Assembly: GCA_024277255.1 (NCBI GenBank)
Contig: JAJRVQ010000066.1
Coordinates: 1 to 53,042 of the forward strand
From: Acidobacteriota bacterium
GTDB taxonomy: Bacteria > Acidobacteriota > Thermoanaerobaculia > Multivoradales > SZUA-115
Length of the DNA stretch: 53,042 bases
Direction: 5' to 3'
The stretch's first letter is position 1, and each line of letters starts with the position of its first letter. This document shows positions 1 through 8,418 of this stretch, in pieces. The position numbers and the translations under genes are program-made. A model generated the notes under the pieces. The model had not been told where the DNA came from. It worked only from the letters and a program-made list of their open reading frames with translations, and searched no databases.

Positions 1-759
1 CTCCAACTCTTTGTCGAGCGGATCGAGCACAATATTGGCCAACAAGGGACTCAGCGGTCCACCCTGGGGCACTCCTTGAGGCGTGGCCTCGCGGGTGCCA
101 TCGGGCAGTATCACTCCGGCCATGAGGTAGCGCCGGATCAGACCCAGCACCCGCGGGCACCGGACCTTTTCGCGTAACGCCGTCATCAGCCGATCATGAT
201 TGACCGTGTCGAAGAACGATTTGAGGTCGCAATCCACCGCATGGCGGCGGCCTTCCTTCCACCCAGCTTTCATTTCGGCCACCGCCTGATGGGCGGAGCG
301 ACCGGGCCGAAAGCCGTAGCTGTGTTCGCTGAAATCCACTTCGAAAAGCGGACCCAGCACCTGCGCGATCGCTTGCTGGATCACTCGATCCAGTACCGTC
401 GGCACTCCCAACGGGCGCTTGGTCCCGTCGGGCTTTGGGAGCCACACCCGGCGCACTGACGCTGGGTGATAAGTCCCTTCCATGAGTGCTTTGGCGATCC
501 TCGGCCATTGCTCCCGCGCGAACGCGGGGAAGGCCCCGACAGTCATGCCGTCGATCCCCGGAGCCCCTTTGTTGGCCTTCACCCGTTTCCAGGCTTGGGC
601 GAGGTTCCCCGGATCAAGAATCTCCTCGATCATGGTTCTCTCTTGAGGGGTTCCCTGCTTCCCGCCGCCACGGCTCTCAAGTTCGCCTCGCCTGCTGGCA
701 TCATCGGCTGACTTGTCCGTCACGGGGTCGTCCCCCTCCTCATTGGTTTGGCCCTTCAT
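1..759 (-). CDS. ltrA: Group II intron-encoded reverse transcriptase/maturase (3' end outside window)
   Basis: An open frame of 253 codons runs leftward from ATG 759 off the window edge with no stop. After a polar N-terminal stretch of about 45 residues come the RT0/RT1 landmarks NKGAPGIDGMTV and RPLGVPTVLDRVIQQA, then EHSYGFRPGRSAHQAV, the RT3 region DCDLKSFFDTVNHD, and TPQGVPQGGPLSPLLANIVL of RT4. The catalytic YADD box, the X/maturase domain and any endonuclease domain would lie beyond position 1. The protein copies the intron RNA during retrohoming and helps it splice. The start is favoured because an upstream open frame ends in an ATGA overlap there and the N-terminal extent suits this family. 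The visible part shows no frameshift, so the element may be intact. Confidence 0.93.
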   Translation of the reverse strand, partial: MKGQTNEEGDDPVTDKSADDASRRGELESRGGGKQGTPQERTMIEEILDPGNLAQAWKRVKANKGAPGIDGMTVGAFPAFAREQWPRIAKALMEGTYHPASVRRVWLPKPDGTKRPLGVPTVLDRVIQQAIAQVLGPLFEVDFSEHSYGFRPGRSAHQAVAEMKAGWKEGRRHAVDCDLKSFFDTVNHDRLMTALREKVRCPRVLGLIRRYLMAGVILPDGTREATPQGVPQGGPLSPLLANIVLDPLDKELE

Positions 760-1166
760 CGGGTGAGTCCTCCGGTATCGTAGTTTAGACGGGCATCTTC
801 CAGCCCCCGGCTCGTTTCCTCGGCTACTATGGCCTCTGCTGACTTCTCACCGCCTTTCGGCGACGAGATCTCCCCAGGTAAGAGCGCGTTGCTCCATCGC
901 ACTGCCGCCGCATTTACCTCCACGGGCATACCAGACGCCTTCGGTGTGTTGTGCCACCTCGGCGCGCCGTGTCGGCCTTCTATGCGATTTTTGTCCATCG
1001 GCTCGCGATTTTCTCCTAGCCTTCCTTCCCCGGATCGGTCACCCTTTGCTCTCATGTCGGGAACTCCTTGTTCCTCAAGCCAACAGTTGCTCAATGTGTA
1101 GTGAACAATTGAATTCCGGCTCATCCTCCAGTAGCCTTTGCGGCTTCGCGTAACGGCAGAGCGAAC
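1..1166 (-). mobile_element. Group II intron, 5' part (3' end outside window)
   Basis: The leftward strand reads as the 5' RNA region of a group II intron followed by its reverse-transcriptase gene (759 to 1). The stretch just upstream of the reverse transcriptase (about 760-910) contains a GUCAGCAGAGG-CAUAGUAG segment, which I recall as typical of bacterial group II introns immediately before the maturase. No other gene is supported between 760 and 1297. A possible 5' end is GTTCG at 1166-1162, close to the GUGYG consensus, but this boundary is a guess. Domains IV (end), V and VI and the 3' splice site lie beyond the left edge. Confidence 0.6.
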
Positions 1167-1297
1167 CTGCTTTATCGTCTGTAATTTGTTCTTTTTTCTT
1201 TCATGCCCTGTTTCATTGTTGATATAACCCTATTGCTTTGAGCGTCGCAGGATCGCTACACTCATTCGTCGCGGGAAAAAAAACGGAGAAACTGCAG

Positions 1298-2395
1298 TTG
1301 AACAAACGAATCGTCGGTTATGACCTCGCCCGGGCGCTTGCCCTCTTTGGCATGGTCGTGGTCAATTTCAAGATCGTCATGGGCGCGGAGCAGAATGGCC
1401 CGGCATGGCTCGTAAGCTTGGTCGGGCTGCTCGATGGACGTGCCGCCGCCACTTTCGTGGTCCTTGCTGGAGTTGGGCTCTCTTTGCTTTCTCGGAAGGC
1501 TCGTGTGTCGGGTGACCCGGAGCAACTATCTCAGGATCGCCACACGCTGTTGAAGCGCGCGCTTTTCCTCTTCGTTGTCGGCCTGCTCTACGCACCGATC
1601 TGGCCCGCCGATATCCTCCATTTCTATGGGGTTTACATTGCCGTGGCGGCGTTTTTTCTGGCCGCCTCCACTCGCCGGCTTTGGACTTGCAGCGGAGTGC
1701 TCGTGCTGGCGTTCGTCGTCATGTTCTTCGCGCTGGACTACGATCAGGGATGGGACTGGAGGACACTGGATTACGACGATTTCTGGTCTCCACCCGGAAT
1801 GGTTCGCCATCTGTTTTACAATGGGTTCCACCCGGTGGTGCCCTGGCTCGCGTTCCTGCTGGTGGGCATGGTGATCGGACGTCTGGACATGAGCGACCCT
1901 GTGGTGCGCCGGCGTGTTTTCGTGTGGGGGGCGGGTGTGGCGCTGGCTGCCGAAGGCGTGAGTTGGCTTCTCATCCGCATGCTCTCGCCTGGAGACAGTG
2001 TTGCCGATCAGGAAGCCATTGTTGCCATTCTTGGAACTGAGCCGATGCCGCCGATGCCACTCTACATGCTGGCCGGGGCCGGCAGCGCCAGTGCCGTCAT
2101 CGCCGCTTCGATTGCGCTGGGCGAGCGATACCGGGACGCGGCATGGCTCCGTCCTTTGGTGGCGACGGGGCAGCTCGCCCTCACGCTCTACGTGGCGCAC
2201 GTGCTACTCGGCATGGGGACTCTGGAGGCCATTGGCCGATTGGAGAAGCAGACGCTGCCGTTTGCGCTGTTGGCCTCCTTGGTGTTCTGCGTGGCGAGCG
2301 TTGTATTCGCGCATCTGTGGCGGCGCCGGTTCAGGCGAGGGCCACTCGAAGCGATCATGAGAACCTTGACTGAATCGCGGAGGCATGCCGCATAG
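1298..2395 (+). CDS. Multi-pass membrane protein, DUF418/HGSNAT-like acyltransferase family
   Basis: A 365-residue polytopic membrane protein. It opens with RIVGYDLARALALFGMVVVN, which matches the 'D-x-x-R-G-x-A-L-x-G-M-x-x-x-N' start of DUF418/DUF1624 (heparan-alpha-glucosaminide acetyltransferase-like) proteins, followed by about ten hydrophobic segments and a WPADILHFYGVY motif near residue 105 that resembles the conserved W-x-x-D-I-L-x-x-Y of that family. Such proteins are thought to move acyl groups across the inner membrane; the substrate here is unknown. No ATG lies before the first membrane segment. I chose TTG at 1298, which has GGAG about 9 nt upstream; TTG at 1238 would add 20 residues. 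The gene stands alone between the intron and a small membrane-protein gene. Confidence 0.75.
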   Translation: MNKRIVGYDLARALALFGMVVVNFKIVMGAEQNGPAWLVSLVGLLDGRAAATFVVLAGVGLSLLSRKARVSGDPEQLSQDRHTLLKRALFLFVVGLLYAPIWPADILHFYGVYIAVAAFFLAASTRRLWTCSGVLVLAFVVMFFALDYDQGWDWRTLDYDDFWSPPGMVRHLFYNGFHPVVPWLAFLLVGMVIGRLDMSDPVVRRRVFVWGAGVALAAEGVSWLLIRMLSPGDSVADQEAIVAILGTEPMPPMPLYMLAGAGSASAVIAASIALGERYRDAAWLRPLVATGQLALTLYVAHVLLGMGTLEAIGRLEKQTLPFALLASLVFCVASVVFAHLWRRRFRRGPLEAIMRTLTESRRHAA

Positions 2396-2481
2396 ACCCG
2401 CCCTTTTCCACGCGCTTGCAGGGTCCGCGGGCAAGGGGATAGGGGGCCGACGCACCGACGATTACAATTTACGCCAGCGAT

Positions 2482-2487
2482 TATACT
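2482..2487 (+). promoter_or_regulatory. Possible -10 element before the DUF1232-like gene
   Basis: TATACT matches five of six bases of the sigma-70 -10 consensus and lies 35 nt before the ATG at 2523. No convincing -35 box is found 16-18 nt upstream, so this is only a weak candidate. Confidence 0.25.
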
Positions 2488-2522
2488 GGTAGATTCATGG
2501 GAACCTCGAAGACTGTTCTATC

Positions 2523-2849
2523 ATGGAAAATCCCCCCCACACCCCTCCTCCGTCTCAGCCGCTGAAGCGGCGCAACCCGGTCACTTCGTTACTGGTCGGT
2601 GCCATCGGCCTGGGATCCGGGCTCTATCTCTGCTTCCCCGGATCGTTGGCTTTGCGAGCCGTCGTCGAATTTATCCCGGTCGTGGGACAGTTTGACGAGG
2701 CGGCGGCGGCGGCGCTTCTTTTCAGCTGCCTCGCCTATTTCGGTCTGGACCTGACCCACTTGTTTGGTCGGTCGAAAGAGTATGAGAAACGCGAGAAAAA
2801 GCCCGACTCCGCCAAACAGACCATCGACGCCGAATTCGTCGAGAGCTGA
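2523..2849 (+). CDS. Small membrane protein, DUF1232-like
   Basis: A 108-residue protein with a proline-rich cytoplasmic start (residues 1-15), two hydrophobic segments (about 20-38 and 60-78) and a charged C-terminus. The linker between the segments reads VVEFIPVVGQFDEAAAAALL, close to the 'D-x-I-P-x-x-G-x-x-D-D' core of DUF1232 (YkvA-like) proteins, although the usual second Asp is Glu-Ala here. The function of the family is not established. It begins 127 nt after the acyltransferase-like gene and probably has its own promoter. The family call is moderate because the protein is short and the match rests on one motif. Confidence 0.7.
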   Translation: MENPPHTPPPSQPLKRRNPVTSLLVGAIGLGSGLYLCFPGSLALRAVVEFIPVVGQFDEAAAAALLFSCLAYFGLDLTHLFGRSKEYEKREKKPDSAKQTIDAEFVES

Positions 2850-3046
2850 GCCGCTCGCTCTCCCCGCTGTTTTTTGGATGGTCCGCCGACGTTTGGCGGC
2901 GGAACGGGGTCGCCACGCGTCACGCCGTGGCTGTCGCCGACAATTGCTCTTCGGTGGCGCGGAATATTTCCGCCGGAATCGCTCTTTACTCGTGGGCGCG
3001 ACTCCGGTAAACTCCGCACCCTGATTTCATCCACGACTCACTAACA

Positions 3047-3421
3047 ATGGAAAACGTTCCAAAAAACTCCAGTTCTATGAAACCCGCTCATCTCGCCATC
3101 CTGCTCGCTGTCTTAGTCCTCGGCATCGCCAACCTGCTTGCCGCCCTCGGCGTCATCGGAGGTGGCGGCTCCGACTCATCCGGCGGAGGCGACTGGGAAT
3201 ACCGCATCGTCACTCCCCAGGAAATGGACAGCGTCGGCTTCAAAGCCGTCGCCGCCGAGGTGGGGGTCGAACCCGACGAAGAGGGCAAAATGAAACTGCC
3301 GCCCGAAAAGCTGCAGAAGGACGTCCTTCTCAAAACCACCCTAGCGGAGTTGGCGAAAGAAAATTGGGAGCTCTCCTCCGTCAGCCTCAACGGCCTGTAT
3401 ATTTTCCGTCGCGCCAACTAA
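3047..3421 (+). CDS. Membrane-anchored protein with DUF4177-like domain
   Basis: A 124-residue protein with one hydrophobic helix (about residues 14-37), a Gly/Ser-rich linker and a small soluble domain. The domain starts WEYRIVTPQEM and ends LAELAKENWELSSVSLNGLY followed by IFRR. This W/Y-E-Y-x-x-V ... L-N-x-x-G-x-E-G-W-E-L ... F-K-R layout is that of DUF4177, whose function is unknown. A second ATG at 3077 directly precedes the hydrophobic helix and is a possible alternative start. A strong rho-independent terminator follows 28 nt after the stop, so this gene ends its transcription unit. Confidence 0.75.
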   Translation: MENVPKNSSSMKPAHLAILLAVLVLGIANLLAALGVIGGGGSDSSGGGDWEYRIVTPQEMDSVGFKAVAAEVGVEPDEEGKMKLPPEKLQKDVLLKTTLAELAKENWELSSVSLNGLYIFRRAN

Positions 3422-3448
3422 GGTCCGGCGCCGCCGTTTTCGTTTTTC

Positions 3449-3487
3449 AAAACCGTCCCGGCTGCCACAAGCCGGGGCGGTTTTTTT
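3449..3487 (+). terminator. Rho-independent terminator
   Basis: A stem of ten pairs, including one G-U pair (CCGTCCCGGC at 3453-3462 with GCCGGGGCGG at 3471-3480), encloses an 8-nt loop, is extended by A-T pairs, and is followed by seven T residues. It lies just after the DUF4177-like gene. The A-run on the left would also serve as a T-run for transcription from the right, so it may stop the HAD-gene transcript as well. Confidence 0.9.
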
Positions 3488-3518
3488 GCGCCCAAACGCC
3501 GCCACAGCCTCAAAAGGC

Positions 3519-3588
3519 TGACCGCAAATCAGGCGAATACAGCGAAGGGAATTTTTGTGATTCGTTCGATTCGCCTGATTCGCGGTCA
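3519..3588. repeat. Inverted repeat with 20-nt arms
   Basis: Arms at 3519-3538 and 3569-3588 are inverted copies with one mismatch and a 30-nt loop. The right arm overlaps three near-identical 9-nt units (GATTCGTTC, GATTCGCCT, GATTCGCGG at 3559-3585). It sits between the terminator and the end of the HAD gene. A smaller hairpin (AGCCT-CAAA-AGGCT, 3506-3519) abuts it. Confidence 0.75.
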
Positions 3589-3600
3589 TTCACCGCCGCC

Positions 3601-4206
3601 TCAGCGGAAACTCTCCGGTGCGCTGGGCACAAACACGCTGGCCATGCCGGCGGCGTCGGCGGCTTCGATGCCCGCCTTGCCGTCCTCGAACACCAGGCAG
3701 TCCGCCGCATCGACGCCCATCTTTTCCGCCGCCAGCAGGAACATGTCCGGCGCCGGCTTGCCCCGCTCCACATCGGCAGGGGTGACGATGATTTCAAAGT
3801 ATTCCCGCAACCCGACATGACGCATCTCGGGATCGACGATGACCAGGTCGCTGCCGGTGGCCACCGCCATCTTCGCCCCGTCCGCGTGCAGATCGCGCGC
3901 GATCTCCGCCACCGCGGCCACCGCGGTCAGCTCGGCGAGGTGGCGGACGAACCAGTCCGCCTTGGTTTCGTGCACGGCGTCGCCATCGAGAGCGCAGCCG
4001 AATTCCGCATTGAGCCCGTCCACGATTTCCCGGTCGGGCTTGCCGGCGCCGGCGTAAAATCGTTCTTCCGTCCACTCAAAGGGCGCCCCGTGATGCTGAA
4101 AGCTGGCCGCCCACGCGCGAAAGTGCAGCGGCATGGAATCGACGAGCGTGCCGTCGCAATCGAAGATGTATCCGGCGAAATCGCGGTCGGGCAGAGAGAG
4201 TTTCAT
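3601..4206 (-). CDS. HAD-superfamily hydrolase (beta-phosphoglucomutase-like subfamily)
   Basis: A 201-residue haloacid-dehalogenase-type phosphatase or mutase. Motif I FDCDGTLVDS (about residues 13-22) carries the nucleophile and acid/base Asp pair, followed by an alpha-helical cap. Motif II is VATGS, motif III KPAPD supplies the lysine, and motif IV is VFEDGKAGIEAA. The small helical cap and these motifs fit subfamily IA proteins such as beta-phosphoglucomutase and phosphoglycolate phosphatase; the substrate cannot be read from sequence. I start at ATG 4206 because it places motif I at the usual distance; a longer frame to 4281 adds an Arg-rich stretch with no family counterpart. The gene runs leftward, 90 nt after the HEAT-like gene. 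Confidence 0.87.
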   Translation of the reverse strand: MKLSLPDRDFAGYIFDCDGTLVDSMPLHFRAWAASFQHHGAPFEWTEERFYAGAGKPDREIVDGLNAEFGCALDGDAVHETKADWFVRHLAELTAVAAVAEIARDLHADGAKMAVATGSDLVIVDPEMRHVGLREYFEIIVTPADVERGKPAPDMFLLAAEKMGVDAADCLVFEDGKAGIEAADAAGMASVFVPSAPESFR

Positions 4207-4296
4207 GGGCTTGGCTTGGCGGGAGGCCAGACAGAACCCGCCCCGGCGGGAAAGTAAAGCGGCGACTGTCCGCGGCGGCAAGCCGGAGCCGGACGC

Positions 4297-5202
4297 TCAC
4301 CCCTCGCCGCGCTGGTGGGAGATCACCCGGAGAGTGTCGGTGTCCATATCCCAAGTGACGACCGCGTCGTGTTCGACCATGTCATCGCCGGACCGGGTGT
4401 TGAAATAGACCGTCATCCGGCACTGCCCGTCTTTCCACCCGTCGATCTCGGTGGAAAAGCCGCCCGGATGAAAGATGTCGGTCTCGGCCAAGCCGAGCAC
4501 TTTGGCAAATTCGGCGACCTCCAATTTGCGCAAACCCTTGCCGTGACGCCAGAACCAGACGGTCGACGCCTTGCGGTTCAGCAGGAGGGAAAGGGCAACC
4601 ACCTCCTGATCCGCGTGCCAGAACGCGGAGTCCGCGACTGCGGTGTTGCTCCACGCCGCCGCCAGCCAGCCGTCGCCGCCCTCCGCCGACCAGCCGAGCA
4701 ATTCCTCCGTCCCCGACTTAGTGTCGATCAGGCAGGGCAGCCCGCGCCGCTCGTAGATGACCCAGCGCTTGTTGACGCTGCGGGAGAACATGTCGCCGTC
4801 GTATTTCCTCCGCAGCAGACCGATGGCGCGCCGGGCCATGTTTGCCTCGTCGTCGTGCTTGCTGGCGGCGTTGCCCTGCAATGCCTTGACGAAAACGGCC
4901 ACCCGTTCATCCGCTATCTGCCACCAGCGGCTGCCGATGGAGCGCGCGGCGAGCCGACGGATGGAGTTGCCCTCGTCCTTCAACAACGGCAGCAGGGCAT
5001 CCGGAAGGCGCGGGTCCAGCGAAGTCATCAGCCCGCGCAGCGCCTCGATACGCACGACTATGTCGCCGTCCTTGAGCCTGGCGAGCTCGGCGCCGATCGC
5101 GGCATCAGCCTGATCTTCCGCCGCCACCGCGGGAGCCCGCGCGAGCAAAACAACGGCGGCCAGAAAAGCGAGACGGGCGATACCGCAAAAGGGCGTTCTC
5201 AT
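4297..5202 (-). CDS. Secreted protein with HEAT-like repeat region
   Basis: A 301-residue protein with a clear signal peptide (MRTPF start, hydrophobic core about residues 9-25, cleavage near AVAA). Residues about 35-110 read as two or three HEAT-like helical pairs (IEALRGLMTSLDPRLPDALL, then IRRLAARSIGSRWW). The rest, from about 130, is not a family I recognise. It is probably periplasmic and may bind a protein partner through the HEAT region. It shares direction with the HAD gene downstream and the MmcQ gene upstream, but gaps of 60-90 nt leave co-transcription open. No catalytic motif is visible. Confidence 0.75.
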   Translation of the reverse strand: MRTPFCGIARLAFLAAVVLLARAPAVAAEDQADAAIGAELARLKDGDIVVRIEALRGLMTSLDPRLPDALLPLLKDEGNSIRRLAARSIGSRWWQIADERVAVFVKALQGNAASKHDDEANMARRAIGLLRRKYDGDMFSRSVNKRWVIYERRGLPCLIDTKSGTEELLGWSAEGGDGWLAAAWSNTAVADSAFWHADQEVVALSLLLNRKASTVWFWRHGKGLRKLEVAEFAKVLGLAETDIFHPGGFSTEIDGWKDGQCRMTVYFNTRSGDDMVEHDAVVTWDMDTDTLRVISHQRGEG

Positions 5203-5261
5203 GCGCTCAATCTATCCCGGCAGAGCGGGAATGCAAAACTTGGGGCCTGTGATCAACCCGG

Positions 5262-5621
5262 TCACATCGCATCCCTTACCCTCTTGGGAAGGCCGGCCAC
5301 CACCAGCTCCCAGGAGTGGTCGATCAGTTCACCCATCAGTTTTTCTGGCAGGGTGCCGTCGAGCACCAGAGTATTCCAGTGGCGCTTGTTCATGTGGTAG
5401 CCGGGCAGGATGGCGTCGTGCCCGGCGCGAAGCTCCACCGCATATTGCGGGTCGCATTTCAGATTGGTTCGCGCGGTTTCCACGCCGTCCTCGACCACGA
5501 AGGCCAACGTGGCGAACATCTTGCCCTTCACCTTGTAGACCAGCACATCGGGACCGAAGGGCTGCTCCTCGGTCACCGCCGGCTTCGACAGCAGCATCTC
5601 CCTCAGGGAATCCGCGTCCAT
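5262..5621 (-). CDS. MmcQ/YjbR family protein
   Basis: A 119-residue protein of the MmcQ/YjbR (CyaY-like fold, double-wing) family. The diagnostic order is present: an N-terminal helix with a PAVTEEQPFGPDVLVYKVKG segment, then KMFATLAFVV, the LKCDPQYAVELRAGHDAILP stretch, and PGYHMNKRHWNTLVLDGTLP near the C-terminus, which is the most conserved part. Length matches the family (110-125 residues). The proteins are small, cytoplasmic and sometimes labelled DNA-binding, but their role is not firmly known. It ends 20 nt after the next leftward gene begins its upstream neighbour's stop, so it may be co-transcribed with the coiled-coil gene at 5642-6190. Confidence 0.9.
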   Translation of the reverse strand: MDADSLREMLLSKPAVTEEQPFGPDVLVYKVKGKMFATLAFVVEDGVETARTNLKCDPQYAVELRAGHDAILPGYHMNKRHWNTLVLDGTLPEKLMGELIDHSWELVVAGLPKRVRDAM

Positions 5622-5641
5622 TTTTCTCTGCTCGCCGGAAA

Positions 5642-6190
5642 CTAAGGCCTGTCCGACTCGGCGGCTGCCGCGGTTTCCGCTGTCTCGGTGGATTCCTCCA
5701 CTTCTTTCATCGCGATCATCTTGTCGTGCTCAACAGCGGGGCCGTTACCCGCGAAAAATTTGCGAAAAATACGTCGCGGCAGGCTGTTGCCTCGCTCCTC
5801 CTCCAGCAGTTCGGCGTGGGCGGCGTCCTTGGCGCTTTCCCAGGCTTGGGCAAAACCGGGGGCATTGAGCACCATGGCCTTCTCCGTCCGCGCGTAGAGT
5901 TCCAGCTCGCGCTCCATGTTCTGGCCGGGATCCTGCATCTGGCCGCCCTTGATCTTGACCCGCAGGTTCTCGTTTTCCTCACGCAGCTTGGCGAGATCCT
6001 TCTTCATCGCCGCGAGGTGCTCGCCTTCGATCTCGAGCTTGTCGCTGTAGTGCTTCTGGAAACGTCGCAGTTCCTTTTTGGTGCGAAAGTGGCTCATCTG
6101 GGCCATGATGTAAAACACGACGCCCACGATGAGACCGCCGACGAAACCGTAAAAGGCGGGGTGGGTGAAAACGGATTTCAGAAATTCCAT
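5642..6190 (-). CDS. Single-pass membrane protein with coiled coil
   Basis: A 182-residue protein of unknown function. One transmembrane helix (about residues 12-30, PAFYGFVGGLIVGVVFYIMA) is followed by a long, highly charged heptad-like segment (about 38-85, rich in K, E, L) and a C-terminal acidic, Ala/Glu/Thr-rich tail. A single N-terminal anchor plus cytoplasmic coiled coil resembles LapA-like or YhcB-like scaffold proteins, but no specific family is recognised. I chose ATG 6190 because a longer frame to 6316 adds a basic stretch of no protein character. It lies 20 nt before the MmcQ/YjbR gene and is divergent from the foldase gene at 6394, so the 203-nt gap should hold two promoters. Confidence 0.75.
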   Translation of the reverse strand: MEFLKSVFTHPAFYGFVGGLIVGVVFYIMAQMSHFRTKKELRRFQKHYSDKLEIEGEHLAAMKKDLAKLREENENLRVKIKGGQMQDPGQNMERELELYARTEKAMVLNAPGFAQAWESAKDAAHAELLEEERGNSLPRRIFRKFFAGNGPAVEHDKMIAMKEVEESTETAETAAAAESDRP

Positions 6191-6393
6191 CGCGCAATAT
6201 ACGCAAAAATCGGGGAAAACGCCACCGGTCGTTGCCGATGACTCTCGCCGAAAAAGGGGTTGATGGGAGGCCCCGGTGTTCTTAGTTTCCCGTCCCCCGC
6301 GCGGCGGGCTCGGCACCCGCCGTCTTCCGGAGTCGATCGAGCTGCCGGAGCCTCTTCTTTTTCCCTCCCCCGTTTTCCTCCCGAACCGAACTC

Positions 6394-8013
6394 ATGATCA
6401 GTCTCAACCATTTCCTTCGCGCCAAAACCTTCGTCCTCATCGTCATGGTGTCGCTGTTCGCCGGTCTGGCGTGGTTCACCATGGACTACAATCCCAACGC
6501 CGGCGCCGCCAACGCCAAGTGCCCGATCAAGGTCTACGGCCAGTGCTACCGGGAAAAAGAGATCAAGCGCCTTGAGCAGTATTTTTGGGTGGCCCGTGAT
6601 CTGTTCTTCATCGATTTCGCCATGGCCCTGTTCGGCGACGACAGGATGGACGCCGATCCCACCGACTTTGTCACCAATCTCATCGTGCTGCGAAAAGAGG
6701 CGGAGCAGCTCGGCATCGAACCCACCGACGACGAATCCAAGGAGGCCATCCGCAACGCTCCCATCTTCACCAGGCAGACCTGGATCAACGACGACATCCT
6801 CGTTGATCGCGTGCTCGCCCCCCGCGGCCTGACCAAGTCCGACCTCATCCAGCTCGGCAAAGACTACCTCGTTTGGCGCAAGATCAGCGATCTTCTCGCC
6901 GCCGGAAACGCCCCGGTTCCGGTCGAGATCGACAAGGCTTATGTGCGCAAGTATCAGCAGTTCACCGCGTCGCTGATCGAATTCAAGCGCGAGGACTTCG
7001 TCGGCAAAGTCGAAATCACTGAAGAGGCGATCAAAACCTACTACGAGGAAAACAAGGGCAAGGAGTTGCCCGACGGCGGTCAGGCTCTCTACTCCGACGA
7101 GAAGCGCGGCTTTACCATGGTGAAATTCTCACCCCCGGTCGAAACCGAGGAAATGACCGCGGAACAGAAGGCGGAGCAACGCCAGGCCTTCCCGGTGCGG
7201 GTCAACGAAATTTACGCCCTGCTCGCCGACGACGAATCGGATTTCGCCGAGCTGGCGGCGAAGGTCGCGGCGGATCCGAAGAACAAGTTCGCCGTCACCG
7301 TGGAAGAGCTTCCGCCTTTCGCCGGGGTTTCGCCTCCGGAGGCACTGAAAGAACAAGGCAAGATTCTTTCCGAACTCTTCAGTCCGGCCCACGATGCCGC
7401 TCCCGGCCGCGCCGTCACCGTCCCCTTCCCTCAAGCCGACGGCGGATACCTGATGTTCAAGGTGACCAAAGTCATCGAGCCCGCCGAGCTCACTCTGGAC
7501 GAGGCCCGCGAGCAGATTGAGAAAGCCCTCACCGCCCGCGAGTCCAACCTCCTCGTCAACGAAGCCGCCACCGCCGCCCGAGCCAAGGCGCTGGAGGCGC
7601 TCGACGCCGGCAAGCCCGTCGCCGAGGCCGCCAAAGCCGCCGGGGTGGAGCCGACGCTGTTGCCGCCGTTCTCGAAAAGCGAGCCGCCCGCCAAGATCGA
7701 ATCCGCCGACCAGATCGTCCAAGCCGCTCTCCGGACCGGGCCCGGATCCGCCAGCGAAGTGCTGCCCATGCCGCTGGGCAAGGGTTACCACTTTCTCCTC
7801 GTCGACAAGATTGAGTTGGTCGAGAGTGACCAAGTCGACGCCCGCAGATCCAGCCTACGCATCGGCGCCACCAGTGACTATCGCCGCGCCCTGTTCAAGG
7901 CCTGGTTCCGCGAACGCCTCGTCGCCTCGGGCGCCAGCCGCGCCGGATCCGTCACCAACATTCCCACTTCCGTCCCCGACACCGAAGGTGCGGACGAACC
8001 GCAGGAAAGCTGA
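6394..8013 (+). CDS. Membrane-anchored periplasmic foldase, PpiD/SurA-like
   Basis: A 539-residue protein with an N-terminal membrane anchor (about residues 12-30) and a large periplasmic part. It resembles PpiD: a SurA-N-like helical region (about 45-180, with ITEEAIKTYYEENKGKELP at about 207-225), then a parvulin-like region (about 225-360, with DFAELAAKVAADPKN and GGYLMFKVTKVIEPAELTLD), and a second helical region ending near DARRSSLRIG. The parvulin core is degenerate, so prolyl isomerase activity is doubtful and a chaperone role is more likely. The leader is pyrimidine-rich with no Shine-Dalgarno site. A TPR gene follows after 6 nt and a PQQ-domain gene overlaps that, suggesting one operon. 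Confidence 0.8.
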   Translation: MISLNHFLRAKTFVLIVMVSLFAGLAWFTMDYNPNAGAANAKCPIKVYGQCYREKEIKRLEQYFWVARDLFFIDFAMALFGDDRMDADPTDFVTNLIVLRKEAEQLGIEPTDDESKEAIRNAPIFTRQTWINDDILVDRVLAPRGLTKSDLIQLGKDYLVWRKISDLLAAGNAPVPVEIDKAYVRKYQQFTASLIEFKREDFVGKVEITEEAIKTYYEENKGKELPDGGQALYSDEKRGFTMVKFSPPVETEEMTAEQKAEQRQAFPVRVNEIYALLADDESDFAELAAKVAADPKNKFAVTVEELPPFAGVSPPEALKEQGKILSELFSPAHDAAPGRAVTVPFPQADGGYLMFKVTKVIEPAELTLDEAREQIEKALTARESNLLVNEAATAARAKALEALDAGKPVAEAAKAAGVEPTLLPPFSKSEPPAKIESADQIVQAALRTGPGSASEVLPMPLGKGYHFLLVDKIELVESDQVDARRSSLRIGATSDYRRALFKAWFRERLVASGASRAGSVTNIPTSVPDTEGADEPQES

Positions 8014-8019
8014 GTCCCC

Positions 8020-8418
8020 GTGCTGGAAGACCCCCGCTCCGCAGTCGACGACAACAGCGCCTCGGACACCGAACGCGACACGGTGTTTGACGACGCCAAC
8101 GGCGACCTCGCTCTCGGGGATCTCACCGCCGCAGTGGAAAAATACCGGCGCTGCGTTGAAATCGATGCCGATTTTTTCGACGGCTGGCACGCCCTCGGCA
8201 TGGCGCTGATGAAAACCGGCCACCTGCGCGAAGCCATCGGCGCCGGGCTCCAGGCCACCATCCTGCGGCCCAACGATCTGCTCGCCTGGACCTCGCTCTC
8301 GCAGATGTACGTGCAGGACAGCCAGATCGGTCCCGCCGAGGACGCCAAAGCGAATGCCCGCATCCTCTCGCTCGGCGGTCGCCTGGTGAAAGACGCGGAG
8401 CAAGACACGCAGCCATGA
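8020..8418 (+). CDS. Small TPR-repeat protein
   Basis: A 132-residue protein starting at GTG 8020, six nucleotides after the foldase stop. Residues about 23-100 form two to three tetratricopeptide repeats (ANGDLALGDLTAAVEKYRRC ... DGWHALGMALMKTGHLREAI ... LLAWTSLSQMYVQDSQ). There is no signal peptide, so it is probably cytoplasmic. It likely acts as a protein-binding adaptor. The stop overlaps the next start (ATGA at 8415-8418), indicating translational coupling with the PQQ beta-propeller gene. No ATG is available early in the frame, which supports the GTG start. Confidence 0.85.
   Translation: MLEDPRSAVDDNSASDTERDTVFDDANGDLALGDLTAAVEKYRRCVEIDADFFDGWHALGMALMKTGHLREAIGAGLQATILRPNDLLAWTSLSQMYVQDSQIGPAEDAKANARILSLGGRLVKDAEQDTQP

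Noticed and set aside
756..1124. Leftward open frame of 122 codons upstream of the reverse transcriptase
   Set aside because: It lies in the intron RNA region, has no protein-like composition and ends in an ATGA overlap; best explained as ribozyme sequence.
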